The notes: generated by a model not told the origin, from the sequence alone. A DNA stretch of 64,000 nucleotides from Streptomyces sp. CBMA152 (GCF_014596475.1 NZ_MECJ01000017.1:1-64000); one strand, 5' to 3'; counted from the stretch's first letter, positions 1-9,682 are shown. Program-made: numbers and translations.

Positions 1-1252
1 CCCGGCTGCGGCGCCGCCGCTGGGGCAGCGCGTCACCGTCGGGCGCGCTCTCGTGAGTGATCGCGCCGCCTGCGTACGGGGCGAGTTCGGGCGTGTACGG
101 GGCCGCGTGGGCCGGGGCGGGCGGGAGCGCGGGGTGCGCGGCGGCCTGCGCCTCGGCCTGGCGCGTCGAGCGCGGGGCGGCCGCGGCGGGCGGGCGCTCG
201 GCCGGGTCGATCCGGCTCAGCAGATGGTTCTTGACCAGCAGCACCGCGCGCACTCCGCCGTACGGCGAGGGCGAGGACAGGTCGACGGAGAGGTCGAACT
301 GCCGGGTCAGCTGGCCGATCGCGGCCAGGCCCATCCGGGGCGGATCGCCCAGCTCGGAAAGGAGGATCGGGTCGGTCCCGGCCACCATCCGCTGGGCGTA
401 GGCACGTTCGTCGGCGTTCATGCCGACCCCGGCGTCGTCGACGGTGACCGAGACGCCGTGGTGGGCGCGCTCCAGGTTCACCACGACCTCGGTGTCGGGC
501 GCGGAGTGGCGCAGCGCGTTGTCGAGCAGTTCGGCGACGATGATCGCGACGGGCTCGACGGCGTGCGAGACGAGCGCGGTGCCCGGCTCCAGATGGTTGT
601 GGACGCGGACCCGGTGGTAGCCGACGAGCCGGGACTGGCCGCCGGTCACCGCGTCCACCAGGTGCGACTCCTCGCGGGCGAGCCCGACCCAGGCGCCGCA
701 GACGACGGCGGTGACCTGGGCGCGGCGCAGCGACTGCTCGTTCTCGTGGTCGAGTTCGAAGAGCGTCTGGGCGAGCTCGGGGTCGTCGTAGCGCCGTTGG
801 AGGCCGCGCAGCTGGTCCTGGAGGCGGTAGAGACCGGCCTGGATCTCGCGGGTGGCGCCGCGCATGCCCGCGCGGGCGGCGGCGTCTACGCGCTTGCGCT
901 CCTGGGTGACGGCGGCGAGGACGCCTGCGAGAACGCCGTCCAGGCCCGCGCCGAGTTCGGTGCCCGCCACATCGGGGTGGAGCGGGCCCGGCACCTGCAC
1001 ATGCGGATGCGCGGCCCGCGTCGCCTCGGCCGCCACGCGCCGCTCGGCGAGATGGGCGACCTCGGCGGCGTACGCCCGGGAGACCCGGCCCACTTCGCCG
1101 CGCGCGCCCTCCACCTGGGAGCGCAGCGAGGCCATCTCCTCCTGCTGGCGGGCCACCCGGCGTCGGGAGCGCAGCAGCCCGCCCCCCAGAACGAACGCGG
1201 ACAGGGTCCCGGCCGCCAGGCCTCCGGCGGCCAGGTCCGGTATCTCAATCAT
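1..1252 (-). CDS. CvnA-like ATP-binding sensor kinase protein (3' end missing)
   Basis: About 417 N-terminal residues are visible; the gene runs off the left edge. Residues 8-25 are one hydrophobic segment, a probable membrane anchor, followed by an Arg/Glu-rich stretch likely to be coiled coil. A GHKL ATPase domain is visible at about residues 230-345, with an N-box (ELLDNALRHS, about residue 236) and a G1 box (DDAGVGMN, about residue 270). I see no clear phospho-acceptor H-box, so kinase activity is uncertain. The visible C-terminal part is Pro/Ala-rich with a basic LPQRRRRSR patch. This layout resembles the sensor proteins of Streptomyces conservons (CvnA type), which are normally followed by roadblock, DUF742 and GTPase genes; those would lie outside the window. 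The ATG at 1252 is chosen because GAAGG precedes it at normal spacing. Confidence 0.75.
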   Translation of the reverse strand, partial: MIEIPDLAAGGLAAGTLSAFVLGGGLLRSRRRVARQQEEMASLRSQVEGARGEVGRVSRAYAAEVAHLAERRVAAEATRAAHPHVQVPGPLHPDVAGTELGAGLDGVLAGVLAAVTQERKRVDAAARAGMRGATREIQAGLYRLQDQLRGLQRRYDDPELAQTLFELDHENEQSLRRAQVTAVVCGAWVGLAREESHLVDAVTGGQSRLVGYHRVRVHNHLEPGTALVSHAVEPVAIIVAELLDNALRHSAPDTEVVVNLERAHHGVSVTVDDAGVGMNADERAYAQRMVAGTDPILLSELGDPPRMGLAAIGQLTRQFDLSVDLSSPSPYGGVRAVLLVKNHLLSRIDPAERPPAAAAPRSTRQAEAQAAAHPALPPAPAHAAPYTPELAPYAGGAITHESAPDGDALPQRRRRSR

Positions 1253-1404
1253 CTAATGGACCTTCAGGGGGGATCAGAAGGAGGGCATGCGCACGCGCGC
1301 CCCGGGAGGCGAACGTGCCCAGTACACACTGTCATTGACCGGTCCCGCACTGTTTTACATGAAGATCGCTTCGAAAGCTGAACGCGGGGGTCCGAATTTG
1401 TTCG

Positions 1405-2197
1405 TCAGGGGTGGTTGAAGAAGTTACGGACCCGGTAGCGGCGGCGCCGGGACTCGCCGGGGTACTCCTCGTCGTCGTTGTCGTCCGGGTGGTGCAGCAC
1501 GGTCCAGCTCACAGCCGAAACAGCCGGTTCCAACGACAGCCTGCTCACCGCTTCTTCGAGCATGCTGTCGTCGCGGCGCTCGGTGGTGAGCTCGGCGGCC
1601 ACGGTGACCTTGCCCGGGGTGTCGGCGTCCTGGCTGAGCACCGAGCGCAGCCGGAAGCCCGGCCGGGACAGGGCCTGCACGGCGAGCGTGCGCACATGCG
1701 CCTCCTCCGGCTCGGCGCACACCACCTCGAACAGATAGTCCGTACCGACCTCGACCCCGCCGTGCGGCTCGCGGTCGAGCCGTCGCCCCAGCGGCCGCAG
1801 CAGCAGGTTCGCCCCGACCACCCCCGGTCGTCCCGAGCGCGGCCACCCCGTACAGACCGGCCCCCGCGAGCGCGCCGACCGCCGCCGAACACCACAGGGT
1901 GGCGGCGGTGTTCAGACCGCGTACGCTCAGCCCGTCGCGCATGATCACACCGGCGCCGAGGAAACCGATGCCGGAGACGATCTGCGCGGCCACCCGCGAG
2001 CCGTCGTAGCCGGTGCTGCTGGTCGCGCCCGCGAAGCCGTAGATCGAGAGCAGCACGAAGAGCGCGGAGCCCGCCGCCACCAGTGCGTTGGTCCGCAGGC
2101 CCGCCATCCGGGCCCGCCACTGGCGCTCCAGGCCGATGATCGCGCCGTAGCCCAGACCGGCCCCGATGTTGGCCGCCGTATGCCACTCGTTGAGCAT
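1405..2197 (-). pseudogene. MgtC/SapB-family membrane protein gene, frameshifted
   Basis: The first ~124 codons (from the ATG at 2197) encode a hydrophobic MgtC/SapB domain with the family motifs GAIIGLERQWR, AGLRTNALV, and IVSGIGFLGAGVIMRDG. At a run of five C (1821-1825; G on the coding strand) the frame shifts. The remaining ~138 codons, in another frame, encode the expected soluble ACT-like tail and end at 1405. Removing one base from that run would restore a single protein of about 263 residues, the usual family length. MgtC-type proteins are inner-membrane proteins linked to magnesium limitation or acid stress. Either the gene is inactivated or there is a homopolymer sequencing error; both halves look well conserved, which favours a recent event or an error. 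Confidence 0.75.
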
Positions 2198-2305
2198 GTT
2201 CCGTACCCCTCGCCGTCGCGCCGTCCCTCTCCTATCGGCGGCTCGGGGCGCGGTGTTGAACCGGGTTAGGCTGGCCGGGCGGGGGCCGCACGTACGGAGG
2301 GCAGC

Positions 2306-2611
2306 TTGGAGATCCGGAGCGCTCAGGAGCAGGCCTGGGAGAACAAGATCGACAAGGGGTTCAACGTCACCGACGTGCCCCTGGAGTTCGGTCTGCTGAG
2401 CGCCGAGATGGGCGAGGCGTTCACCGCCTGGCGCAAGCGGCTGCCCGACTTCGGCGAGGAGCTGGCCGACGTCTTCCTCTATCTGGTGGCGCTGGCCGAG
2501 ATGAACGGCGTCGACCTCGACGACGAGGTCGCCCGCAAGCTGGAGAAGAACCGCCGCCGACGGTACGAACGCGATGAGCGGGGCGTGCTCGTACGGGTCA
2601 CGGAAGGCTGA
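2306..2611 (+). CDS. MazG-like nucleotide pyrophosphohydrolase
   Basis: A protein of 101 residues with the all-alpha NTP pyrophosphatase signature: acidic residues spaced as SAEMGEAF (about 32-39) and EELADVFLYL (about 50-59), which in this family bind magnesium and the triphosphate. Members hydrolyse non-canonical or regulatory nucleoside triphosphates to monophosphates. The TTG start at 2306 is supported by GGAGG at 2296-2300. A TAGGCT -10-like box lies at 2267-2272. The gene stands alone, divergent from the MgtC-like gene and convergent with the pullulanase gene, with which it shares a hairpin terminator. The substrate cannot be told from sequence. Confidence 0.8.
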   Translation: MEIRSAQEQAWENKIDKGFNVTDVPLEFGLLSAEMGEAFTAWRKRLPDFGEELADVFLYLVALAEMNGVDLDDEVARKLEKNRRRRYERDERGVLVRVTEG

Positions 2612-2641
2612 GACGGGCCGTCCGGGGAGGACGGCCCGTCT
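2611..2641. terminator. Bidirectional hairpin terminator
   Basis: A perfect 13-bp stem (AGACGGGCCGTCC and its complement, 2611-2623 and 2629-2641) with a 5-nt loop begins at the stop codon of the MazG-like gene and is followed by TCTTTC. It also sits 10 nt past the stop of the convergent pullulanase gene, so it can serve both. Confidence 0.8.
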
Positions 2642-2650
2642 CTTTCGGAG

Positions 2651-5600
2651 CTACCGCTGCGCGAACACGGCGACCGTGCGCGCGGGCACGGCGAAGGTGC
2701 CGGAACTCGCCTCGTACGACGAGGACTTGACAGTCGTGTCGGCGCCCGATGCCTGGACAGGGTGCAGGGCGTACGCCTTGCCCGCCAGGTCCACCACCCG
2801 CTGGGTCTGCCGGTCCGGGGCCGCGTTGAAGACGACGACCAGGCCGCCGAGCCGCATGGTGATCACACCCGGGGTCTCGTCCTCGCCCGAGAGCGGGAAC
2901 GAGAGCGCGGCCTGCACCTCGGCGGCGGTGGCGAGACGGAACGCCGGGTCCGTCGTACGGATCCTCAGCAGATCCTGGTACGCGGCGGAGGCGCCGTTGA
3001 TCTGCGGGCAGCCGACGGTGAGCGTGGACGCCGTCAACAGGGGCTTCGCGTAAGCCCACTTGGACTTGTTGTCCGCCGCCTGCGGCAGACCGCGGCCGAA
3101 GCCGTTGCCGTCCTTGCAGTCCCAGTGGATCGCGTTGAACCAGTCGCCGCTGTCGAAGGAGTTGCGGTCCAGGGACTTGGAGCGCAACAGATCCGTACCG
3201 GCCTGGGAGAGCGCCGGACCCTGCGAGAGCGCGGCGGTCGCCAGCGCGAGCACCTGCATACGGGCCCGGTCGGCCGGCGACGTCGACTGCGGCAGCTTGA
3301 AGGCCAGCGCGTCGTACAGCGACTCGTTGTCGTGGGCGTCGGTGTAGGCGAGCGCGTCGCCGGGGGCGGCGGCGTATCCGGCCGGTGCGCCGTTGTAGTC
3401 GACGTCCGCGCCCTTGACCGTACGGCCCGAGGTGTCGGTGAAGGTGTACGCGGCCAGGCTGCCGGAGAGGCCGACCTTGATCAGGTCCTGGTAGTGCAGC
3501 AGCCGGGACCGCTGCTCGGCCACAGTGCCGTTGGCGGCCGAGGAGTTGGGGTCGGTGTACAGGCCCGAGGCGAAGCCCTGGACGCCCGGGTCCTCGTCGA
3601 AGGGGCCGCCGCCGCGCACCGCGTCGCGCGCCCGGTCCGAGAAGGTCGCGATGCCGGTGCCCGCCATGTTCTTCTGGGTGGCCTGCACGAACCGCGCGTC
3701 GTCGGCGACCTCCCCGAAGTTCCAGCCCTCCCCGTACAGCACGATCTTCTTGCCGTCCACGCCGTCCTTGGCCAGGGTCAGCGCGTCGAGCGCCTTGCGG
3801 ACGGCCAGGATGTTGGCCTTGGGGTGATGGCCCATCAGATCGAAGCGGAAGCCGTCGACCTTGTACTGCTTGGCCCAGGTGACCACCGAGTCCACGACGA
3901 GCTTGCCCATCATGGCGTTCTCGGGCGCGGTGTTGGCGCAGCAGGTGGAGGTGGCCACCGTGCCGTCCGCGAGGAGCCGCTGGTAATAGCCGGGCACGAT
4001 CTTGTCGAGGATCGAGTGGTCGGCCTGGCCGCTGGCGGTGGTGTGGTTGTAGACCACGTCCATCACCGTGCGCAGCCCGGCCCCGTTCAGGCCCTGCACC
4101 ATCTGCCGGAACTCGACCGTGCGCCGCGTCCCCTCGGGGTCGCTGGCGTACGAGCCCTCGGGCACGGTGTAGTGCAGCGGGTCGTAACCCCAGTTGTACG
4201 CGTCCTTCGCGGCGCTCTTCGCCACGCACGCCTGCTGCTCGGTCGAGTCCGGCGCGTACACCTTCAAGTCACAGGCGGGGACGGCCTGGTCGGACTTCTT
4301 CTCGGGAATCGTGGCGATGTCGAAGGCGGGCAGGAGGTGTACGTACGAGGTGCCCGAGCGGGCGAGCTGGGTCAGGTGCTTCATGCCGTCCGAGCCGGTG
4401 TCCGTGAACGCCAGGTACTGGCCCGGGTGGTGGGACGTGGGGTCCGCGATGGAGAAGTCGCGGATGTGCAGCTCCTGGATCTGCGCGGCGCGCAGCGGCA
4501 CGGCGGCGGGCTTGCGCAGCGTGGCCCACCCCTTGGGCGCGAGCTTCGGGTCGGCGAGGTCGACGACGAGGCTGCGGGCCGAGTCGGTGGTGAGCGCGGT
4601 CGAGTACGGGTCGGTGACCAGGTTGGTGACGACCTTCTGGACGCTGGGCGCCCACACCGTCACGGCGTACCGGTACGGCTTGCCCGCCCAGCCCTTGAGG
4701 CCGGTCACCGACCAGACGCCAGAGGCGCTGTCACGGTGCATCGCGACCGTGTGGCCGTCCAGTTCGAGCGCGACCCGCTGGGCGGTGGGGGCCCACAGCG
4801 ACAGGGTGGGACGGCCGCCGTGGAACACCGGGCCGAGCGCGGCCTTGGCCGCCGCCGGGCTGTACACGTCGTCGAGGACGCCCTGGGTCTGGACGCCGGT
4901 GGCCGCGAGCAGCGCGCCGTTGTCCAGGCGCTGGGTGGCGACGATCTGGCCGGTGAGGGCCTGGGTGACACGGGCGCGGTCGCGCGGGTCGACCGTGAAC
5001 GCCGCGTACTTCTTGAGCTGCGGGAACTTGGCCTTCTGGGCGTCGGTGAGGCCGCCCTTGACGGGGATGAGCCGCAGCCAGCGGCCGTCGCCGGTGAGGG
5101 TGCCGTCCTTGACGGCGAGGCCGCCGTTCGGCGCGTACACCAGTTGGTAGCTCGCCGCCGTGGTCCCGGTGTCCCAGGCGACGGTGTCACGGTCGATCCA
5201 CTGTGCCTTGGCCTTGGTCAGATCGAGGTCGGCGGCGGAGCCCGCGACCGACGGCAGCAGGTACTTCTCGACGCCGTCCAGGAGCCACACCTCGTGCCCG
5301 TACGTCGAGAAGTCCAGGGACCGGTCGGTGGCGAACTCCTTGGTGTCGCCCTTGTGGACGATGTAGCTCAGGCTGCTCGCCCCGTCCTTGAGCGGCACCT
5401 CGAAGACCGCGCCGAAGGCGTCCGTACGGACGGGCTTCAGCGGGTTGGCCCAGTCGGTCGGCGACGCGGCGCCGGTCCAGGTGTGCATGCCCCAGCCGGT
5501 GTAGTCGCCGTCCGCGCGGTGGTAGTGGACGACGGCCTTGGTGGTGTCCTGCGGCGGGTGGGCCCCGGCGGGCGGCGTGGTCGCGAGACCGTCCTTGCCC

Positions 5601-8020
5601 TGCTCGACCCAGACCTCGCCGGTCCTGGAGAGGTCGATGGTGCGGTCGGCGGCGACGTCCTTGTTCCCGTTCTTGTCGACCACGAGGAAGCCGACGCTCG
5701 ACGCGCCCGGCTTGAGCTTGACGTACGCGAAGGCGCCATAGGCGTCCCGGCCCACGAAGTCATGGCCGGCGGGCCAGGTGGTCGACTCGCCGTCGGCGAG
5801 GTCGCCCCAGGCGTAAAGGCGCCAGTCGGCGTAGTCGCCGGCGGGGCGCTTGTAGTGGACGATCGCGTAGTCGCGGCTGGTGGCGGTGGGCACGGGGTCG
5901 GCGGCGGGCGTGCCACTGGTCGTCACGGCGGTGGCGCTCGCGGTGTGCCCGGCCGAATCGACCACAACTGCCTTGTAGCGCACGGGAGTTCCGGCGGCAA
6001 CCGTGCCGGGAAGATGCTGGGTCACCTTGTACGGGGCGTGGTCGGCGGAGCCGAGCACCTGCCACTTGGCGTTGCCGACCTGGGCGGCGAAGACCACCCG
6101 GTTCAGCTGGCCGCCGTCGACGTCCGCCGCGATCTCGATGTCACCGGTGGCACCGGCGGCCGGGGCCCGCAGCATGAGCGAGGGCTTCACAGCGGGGGCG
6201 CCGAGGGACTTGGTGGCTTTGTAGACGACGGCGGACAGGGCGGGCACGCGTACGGAAATGCGCCGGTCGGCGGAAGTGGTGGCCGTGTCGGAGGCTCCGT
6301 AGACGCCCTGGAAGGCGGTGTTCGCGGAGCCGGTCGCGAACTCGGCGCTCTTCACCTCGGTCGCGTTGTTAACCGCGACGACGTACTCGGTGCCGCTCTT
6401 CGCGTCGGTGCGCGAGAACGCGTAGACGCCCTTGCCCGTGGCCGCGTACCGCTCGGTCTGCACACCGTCGGCGAGCGCCGGGTTCTCCTTGCGGAGCTTG
6501 GAGAGAGCAGCGATCTCCTTGTAGAGCGGGTGCTCCGGATCGAAAGCGCTGCTCGCGTGCGTACGGGTCGTACCGATCTCGGTGTCGGCCAGATAGTCGG
6601 CGACCTTGGAGGCGAACATGGTCTGACGGGCGTCCTTGTCGCCGCCCGGGCCCGTGAAGCCCTGCTCGTCGCCGTAGTAGACGACCGGGTTGCCCCGGCT
6701 GAGGAACATCAGCTCATGGGCCAGCTCGGCGCGCCGCAGCAGCTCGGCGCCGTCGGCCTTCGGGTTGTCCTGGAGGAGGAAGGAGCCGATGCGGCCCATG
6801 TCGTGGTTGCCGAGGAAGGTCACCTGCTCATAGGCGTTGGCCTTGTCGGTGGTGTAGCGGTAGTCCTGACCGAGGACCGCCGACAGGTCCCCCGCCGAGC
6901 CGCCCTGCGAGGCGTAGCCACGCATCGCCTGCTGGAGCGGGAAGTCCAGCGTCGCGTCCAGCCTGCCCTTCGTCACATACGGGGAGGTGATAGCCGGGTC
7001 CCCGGAGTACACCTCGCCGTAGAGGAAGAAGTTCGGCCGCCCGTGCCGGGCCGCATACGCTTCCAGGGCCGTCGCCCACTGCGTCCAGAAGTCCATGTCG
7101 ACGTGCTTGACCGTGTCCACACGGAACCCGTCGACGCCGAACTCCCCGACCCACTTCTCGTAGATCCGCTCCATCCCGCTGACGACCTCGGGCCGTTCGG
7201 TCCACAGGTCGTCGAGCCCGGAGAAGTCGCCGTACTCGGCGCTCTCGCCCGCGAACGTCGAGTCGCCCCGGTTGTGGTACATCGTCGGGTCGTTGAGCCA
7301 GGCCGGCACCTTCGCGTTCTTCTCGGCGGCCGGGACCACCGGGGTGTACGGGAAGGACGCGGCGTTCACCTTCGGGATGCCCGCGCGGTCGTCGAAGGGG
7401 CGGCCCTCCGTGTCCAGATACGGGTAGGCGCCCTTGGAGCGGTAGCCGTACTGCTTCTCGGCGTAGTCGACGGTGTCGGCCGTGTGGTTGGTGATGACGT
7501 CGAAGAAGACCTTCATGCCCTTGGCGTGCGCCTGGGCGATCAGGTGGGCGAGCTCGGCGTTGGTGCCGAAGTGCGGGTCGACCTGGGTGAAGTCGGTGAT
7601 CCAGTAGCCGTGGTAGCCGGCCGAGACGTCCTTGCCCGTGCCCTGCACCGGCTTGTTCTTGAAGATCGGGGCGAGCCAGATGGCCGTCGTCCCGAGCCCC
7701 TTGATGTAGTCGAGCCGCTGGGTGACCCCCTTGAGGTCCCCGCCCTGGTAGAAGCCCTTGTCGGTGGGGTCGTACCCCGTCTGCAGCCGCGAACCGGTAA
7801 GTCCGCCGCGGTCGTTGGAGGTGTCCCCGTTGGCGAACCGGTCCGGCAGCAGGAAGTAGAACTGCTCCCGCGTGGCGTCATGACGGGCGGGCTCGGCGGC
7901 CAGCCGCGCGTCGCTCGGCGGCGCCGGCGGCCGTGGCACGGCGGAGACGGGCAGCGCGGGAACGAGCGCCGCGCACAGGGCGGCCGCAAGCGCGACCGCG
8001 GTTCTGCGCAGGGGGATCAC
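2651..8020 (-). CDS. Secreted amylase-pullulanase fusion (two GH13 domains)
   Basis: A protein of 1789 residues with a Sec signal peptide (residues 1-27). The first GH13 catalytic domain (about 50-610) carries DVITNHT, the nucleophile in GFRVDTVKH (about 298), the acid in YGEVYSGD (about 335) and GNHDMG (about 403). Two PUD/CBM41-like modules follow at about 718 and 827 (HYKRPAGDYADW, HYHRADGDYTGW), then a CBM48-like segment. The second GH13 domain is of pullulanase type, with the hallmark YNWGYDP (about 1274), DGFRFDLMGHHP (about 1388), YGEGWNF (about 1427) and AHDNES (about 1561). It should cleave both alpha-1,4 and alpha-1,6 bonds of starch, glycogen or pullulan outside the cell. The GTG start has GAGGAG 8 nt upstream. 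The alpha-amylase gene lies just upstream in the same direction, separated by a strong hairpin. Confidence 0.93.
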   Translation of the reverse strand: MIPLRRTAVALAAALCAALVPALPVSAVPRPPAPPSDARLAAEPARHDATREQFYFLLPDRFANGDTSNDRGGLTGSRLQTGYDPTDKGFYQGGDLKGVTQRLDYIKGLGTTAIWLAPIFKNKPVQGTGKDVSAGYHGYWITDFTQVDPHFGTNAELAHLIAQAHAKGMKVFFDVITNHTADTVDYAEKQYGYRSKGAYPYLDTEGRPFDDRAGIPKVNAASFPYTPVVPAAEKNAKVPAWLNDPTMYHNRGDSTFAGESAEYGDFSGLDDLWTERPEVVSGMERIYEKWVGEFGVDGFRVDTVKHVDMDFWTQWATALEAYAARHGRPNFFLYGEVYSGDPAITSPYVTKGRLDATLDFPLQQAMRGYASQGGSAGDLSAVLGQDYRYTTDKANAYEQVTFLGNHDMGRIGSFLLQDNPKADGAELLRRAELAHELMFLSRGNPVVYYGDEQGFTGPGGDKDARQTMFASKVADYLADTEIGTTRTHASSAFDPEHPLYKEIAALSKLRKENPALADGVQTERYAATGKGVYAFSRTDAKSGTEYVVAVNNATEVKSAEFATGSANTAFQGVYGASDTATTSADRRISVRVPALSAVVYKATKSLGAPAVKPSLMLRAPAAGATGDIEIAADVDGGQLNRVVFAAQVGNAKWQVLGSADHAPYKVTQHLPGTVAAGTPVRYKAVVVDSAGHTASATAVTTSGTPAADPVPTATSRDYAIVHYKRPAGDYADWRLYAWGDLADGESTTWPAGHDFVGRDAYGAFAYVKLKPGASSVGFLVVDKNGNKDVAADRTIDLSRTGEVWVEQGKDGLATTPPAGAHPPQDTTKAVVHYHRADGDYTGWGMHTWTGAASPTDWANPLKPVRTDAFGAVFEVPLKDGASSLSYIVHKGDTKEFATDRSLDFSTYGHEVWLLDGVEKYLLPSVAGSAADLDLTKAKAQWIDRDTVAWDTGTTAASYQLVYAPNGGLAVKDGTLTGDGRWLRLIPVKGGLTDAQKAKFPQLKKYAAFTVDPRDRARVTQALTGQIVATQRLDNGALLAATGVQTQGVLDDVYSPAAAKAALGPVFHGGRPTLSLWAPTAQRVALELDGHTVAMHRDSASGVWSVTGLKGWAGKPYRYAVTVWAPSVQKVVTNLVTDPYSTALTTDSARSLVVDLADPKLAPKGWATLRKPAAVPLRAAQIQELHIRDFSIADPTSHHPGQYLAFTDTGSDGMKHLTQLARSGTSYVHLLPAFDIATIPEKKSDQAVPACDLKVYAPDSTEQQACVAKSAAKDAYNWGYDPLHYTVPEGSYASDPEGTRRTVEFRQMVQGLNGAGLRTVMDVVYNHTTASGQADHSILDKIVPGYYQRLLADGTVATSTCCANTAPENAMMGKLVVDSVVTWAKQYKVDGFRFDLMGHHPKANILAVRKALDALTLAKDGVDGKKIVLYGEGWNFGEVADDARFVQATQKNMAGTGIATFSDRARDAVRGGGPFDEDPGVQGFASGLYTDPNSSAANGTVAEQRSRLLHYQDLIKVGLSGSLAAYTFTDTSGRTVKGADVDYNGAPAGYAAAPGDALAYTDAHDNESLYDALAFKLPQSTSPADRARMQVLALATAALSQGPALSQAGTDLLRSKSLDRNSFDSGDWFNAIHWDCKDGNGFGRGLPQAADNKSKWAYAKPLLTASTLTVGCPQINGASAAYQDLLRIRTTDPAFRLATAAEVQAALSFPLSGEDETPGVITMRLGGLVVVFNAAPDRQTQRVVDLAGKAYALHPVQASGADTTVKSSSYEASSGTFAVPARTVAVFAQR

Positions 8021-8062
8021 CGGGAACTCCTCGGTCGTACGTGGATGGGTGCGGGGGCCGTT

Positions 8063-8099
8063 GGGCCGCCCGGCGCCGACTGGACGCGCCGGGCGGCCC
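8063..8099 (-). terminator. Hairpin between alpha-amylase and pullulanase genes
   Basis: Perfect 14-bp GC stem (8063-8076 with 8086-8099) and a 9-nt loop. It lies 62 nt after the amylase stop and only 43 nt before the pullulanase start, with no T tract. It could end amylase transcription, protect the mRNA 3' end, or attenuate read-through into the pullulanase gene. Confidence 0.75.
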
Positions 8100-8160
8100 G
8101 GCCGTGGGGGCTCAGCCGCGCGAGGTGTTCATCGCGGTGTTCCCGGCAGTGTTCGTGGCG

Positions 8161-9567
8161 CTAGCAGGTCCTGGCGCCCACGTGCAGCGCGAGCGCGGTG
8201 TCCGGGGCGAGGGTCGCGGTGAACTGCCCCGAGCCGTCGACGGTGACCGGCTTCCCGCTCTGGATGTCGCAGTAGCCGCCCGCCGCGAGCGAGGTCTGGA
8301 AGGTCCGGGTGAGCGACGAGCCCTCGTGGTTGATCGCCACGAACGCCTTGGCGCCCCGGCCGAACGCGATGGCATTGTTGCCGTCGTCCCACCAGTTGCT
8401 CACCGCCGCCCCGCTCGCGGTGTTGCGGAACTTCACCATGGACCGGATCTCGGGCCAGGCGTGCTGGCACTTCCAGCCGTCCTGGTAACAGGCGTTCACC
8501 TGGCCGCTGTTGGGCGGACCGGCGTCCGTACTGCTGAACTCGTAGCCGGAGTGGACGTCCGGGGAGCCGTAGGGCCAGGCCAGCATGAAGACATGCGCGA
8601 GCGTGTACCTGGCGCCGTCCCGGTAGTTGAGGGTCTGGCCGCCGCGCTCGGTGTCGTGGTTGTCGACGAACACCGACGCCTGACCGCTGGGCATATAGCC
8701 CCAGCCCTCGCCGTAGTTCTTCAGATACGCGAGCTTCTCGTTGTTGAACACCCGCTTGAGGTCCCAGGAGTAACGGAACTCCTGGGCGTCGCCGGTGCCG
8801 AGGTACTCGGTCGGCTGCACGGCCTCGCCCGCGCCGTAGATCGTCTCCTGCTTCCAGTAGACGCCCGGGTTGGTCAGCCGCGACTTGATGTTGGCGAGGT
8901 CGTCGGCGGGGATGTGCTTGGCCGCGTCGATACGGAAGCCGTCGACGCCGAGCGAGAGCAGGTCGTTGAGGTACCCGGCGATGGTCTTGCGGACGTACTC
9001 CTCGCCGGTGTCGAGGTCCGCCAGGTTGACCAGCTCGCAGTGCTGGACGTTCCAGCGGTCCTGGTAGTTGGTGACCGGCGAGGTGCAGTCGTCCATGTCC
9101 GCCGCCGAGTAGGTGCCCGGGTAGTCGTACTTGGTGAACGACGAGCCCGCCGAGCCGGTGCCCGACGCGTTGGTCATGTGGTTGATCACCGAGTCGGCGA
9201 CCACCTTGACGCCCGCCGCGTGGCAGGTGTTCACCATGGCCTGGAACGCGGCCCGGTCGCCGAGACGGCTGCCGATCTTGTAGCTGACGGGCTGGTAGGC
9301 GGTCCACCACGGGTCGCCCTGTATACGTTCCTGGGGCGGCGAGACCTGGACGTATCCATAGCCGTCCGGGCCGAGTTCATCGGTGCACGCCTTGGCGACG
9401 GAGGCGAAGTTCCACTCGAACAGGACGGCGGTCACGTCCTTGGGGCCGGGCGCCGCCGCCTGGGCCTGCGGAGAGCCGACGACGAGCCCGCCGGCCGCCC
9501 CGACCAGGGCGAGAGCGGCGGCGAGTGGTCTGCGGGTGCGGGGGGTGCTGCGGGTCCGACCGTCCAT
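8161..9567 (-). CDS. Secreted alpha-amylase (GH13)
   Basis: A protein of 468 residues with a signal peptide (basic N-terminus, hydrophobic core, cleavage near AQAAAPG, about 38-40). GH13 motifs are complete: VADSVINHM, the nucleophile in GFRIDAAKH (about 208), the acid in IYGAGEAVQ (about 245) and FVDNHDTERG (about 305). Length and motifs match the classic actinomycete endo-acting alpha-amylases without a starch-binding domain. It hydrolyses internal alpha-1,4 bonds of starch extracellularly. The ATG start has GGAGGA 8 nt upstream. The upstream region holds a good promoter and operator-like repeats (separate entries), so induction by maltodextrins with repression by a LacI-type regulator is likely. 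The regulator is not in the window. Confidence 0.95.
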   Translation of the reverse strand: MDGRTRSTPRTRRPLAAALALVGAAGGLVVGSPQAQAAAPGPKDVTAVLFEWNFASVAKACTDELGPDGYGYVQVSPPQERIQGDPWWTAYQPVSYKIGSRLGDRAAFQAMVNTCHAAGVKVVADSVINHMTNASGTGSAGSSFTKYDYPGTYSAADMDDCTSPVTNYQDRWNVQHCELVNLADLDTGEEYVRKTIAGYLNDLLSLGVDGFRIDAAKHIPADDLANIKSRLTNPGVYWKQETIYGAGEAVQPTEYLGTGDAQEFRYSWDLKRVFNNEKLAYLKNYGEGWGYMPSGQASVFVDNHDTERGGQTLNYRDGARYTLAHVFMLAWPYGSPDVHSGYEFSSTDAGPPNSGQVNACYQDGWKCQHAWPEIRSMVKFRNTASGAAVSNWWDDGNNAIAFGRGAKAFVAINHEGSSLTRTFQTSLAAGGYCDIQSGKPVTVDGSGQFTATLAPDTALALHVGARTC

Positions 9568-9605
9568 GGGGGGATCCTCCGTGCGGGACGCGGGTGACGG
9601 AGCAG

Positions 9606-9645
9606 TTGCTGAATGTTCTTGCTGAAAAAACCGGCAACAGGTTGC
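9606..9645 (-). promoter_or_regulatory. Operator-like repeats at the amylase transcription start
   Basis: The inverted repeat GCAAC-AG-GTTGC (9634-9645) sits right at the predicted transcription start, and two direct copies of TTGCTGAA (9606-9613, 9619-9626; 13-nt period) follow it in the leader. CTTGC/GCAAG-type repeats around the promoter are known for maltose- and starch-regulated Streptomyces genes under MalR-like LacI repressors. The assignment to that regulator is inference. Confidence 0.55.
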
Positions 9646-9652
9646 GGTCGAG

Positions 9653-9682
9653 ACCGTAAAGCGGCCGACAGCTTTCGGTCAA
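9653..9682 (-). promoter_or_regulatory. Alpha-amylase promoter
   Basis: On the minus strand, TTGACC (9677-9682) and TACGGT (9653-9658) are separated by 18 nt, a good match to the vegetative (HrdB) consensus. The predicted start near 9646 gives a leader of about 80 nt. Confidence 0.65.

Noticed and set aside
53..1381. 442-codon plus-strand frame opposite the sensor kinase gene
   Set aside because: Low-complexity Gly/Arg composition; the opposite strand carries GHKL ATPase motifs.
2762..8164. 1800-codon open frame opposite the pullulanase gene
   Set aside because: Shadow frame caused by GC-rich third positions; Arg/Gly/Val-rich with no domain resemblance, while the minus strand encodes a complete enzyme.
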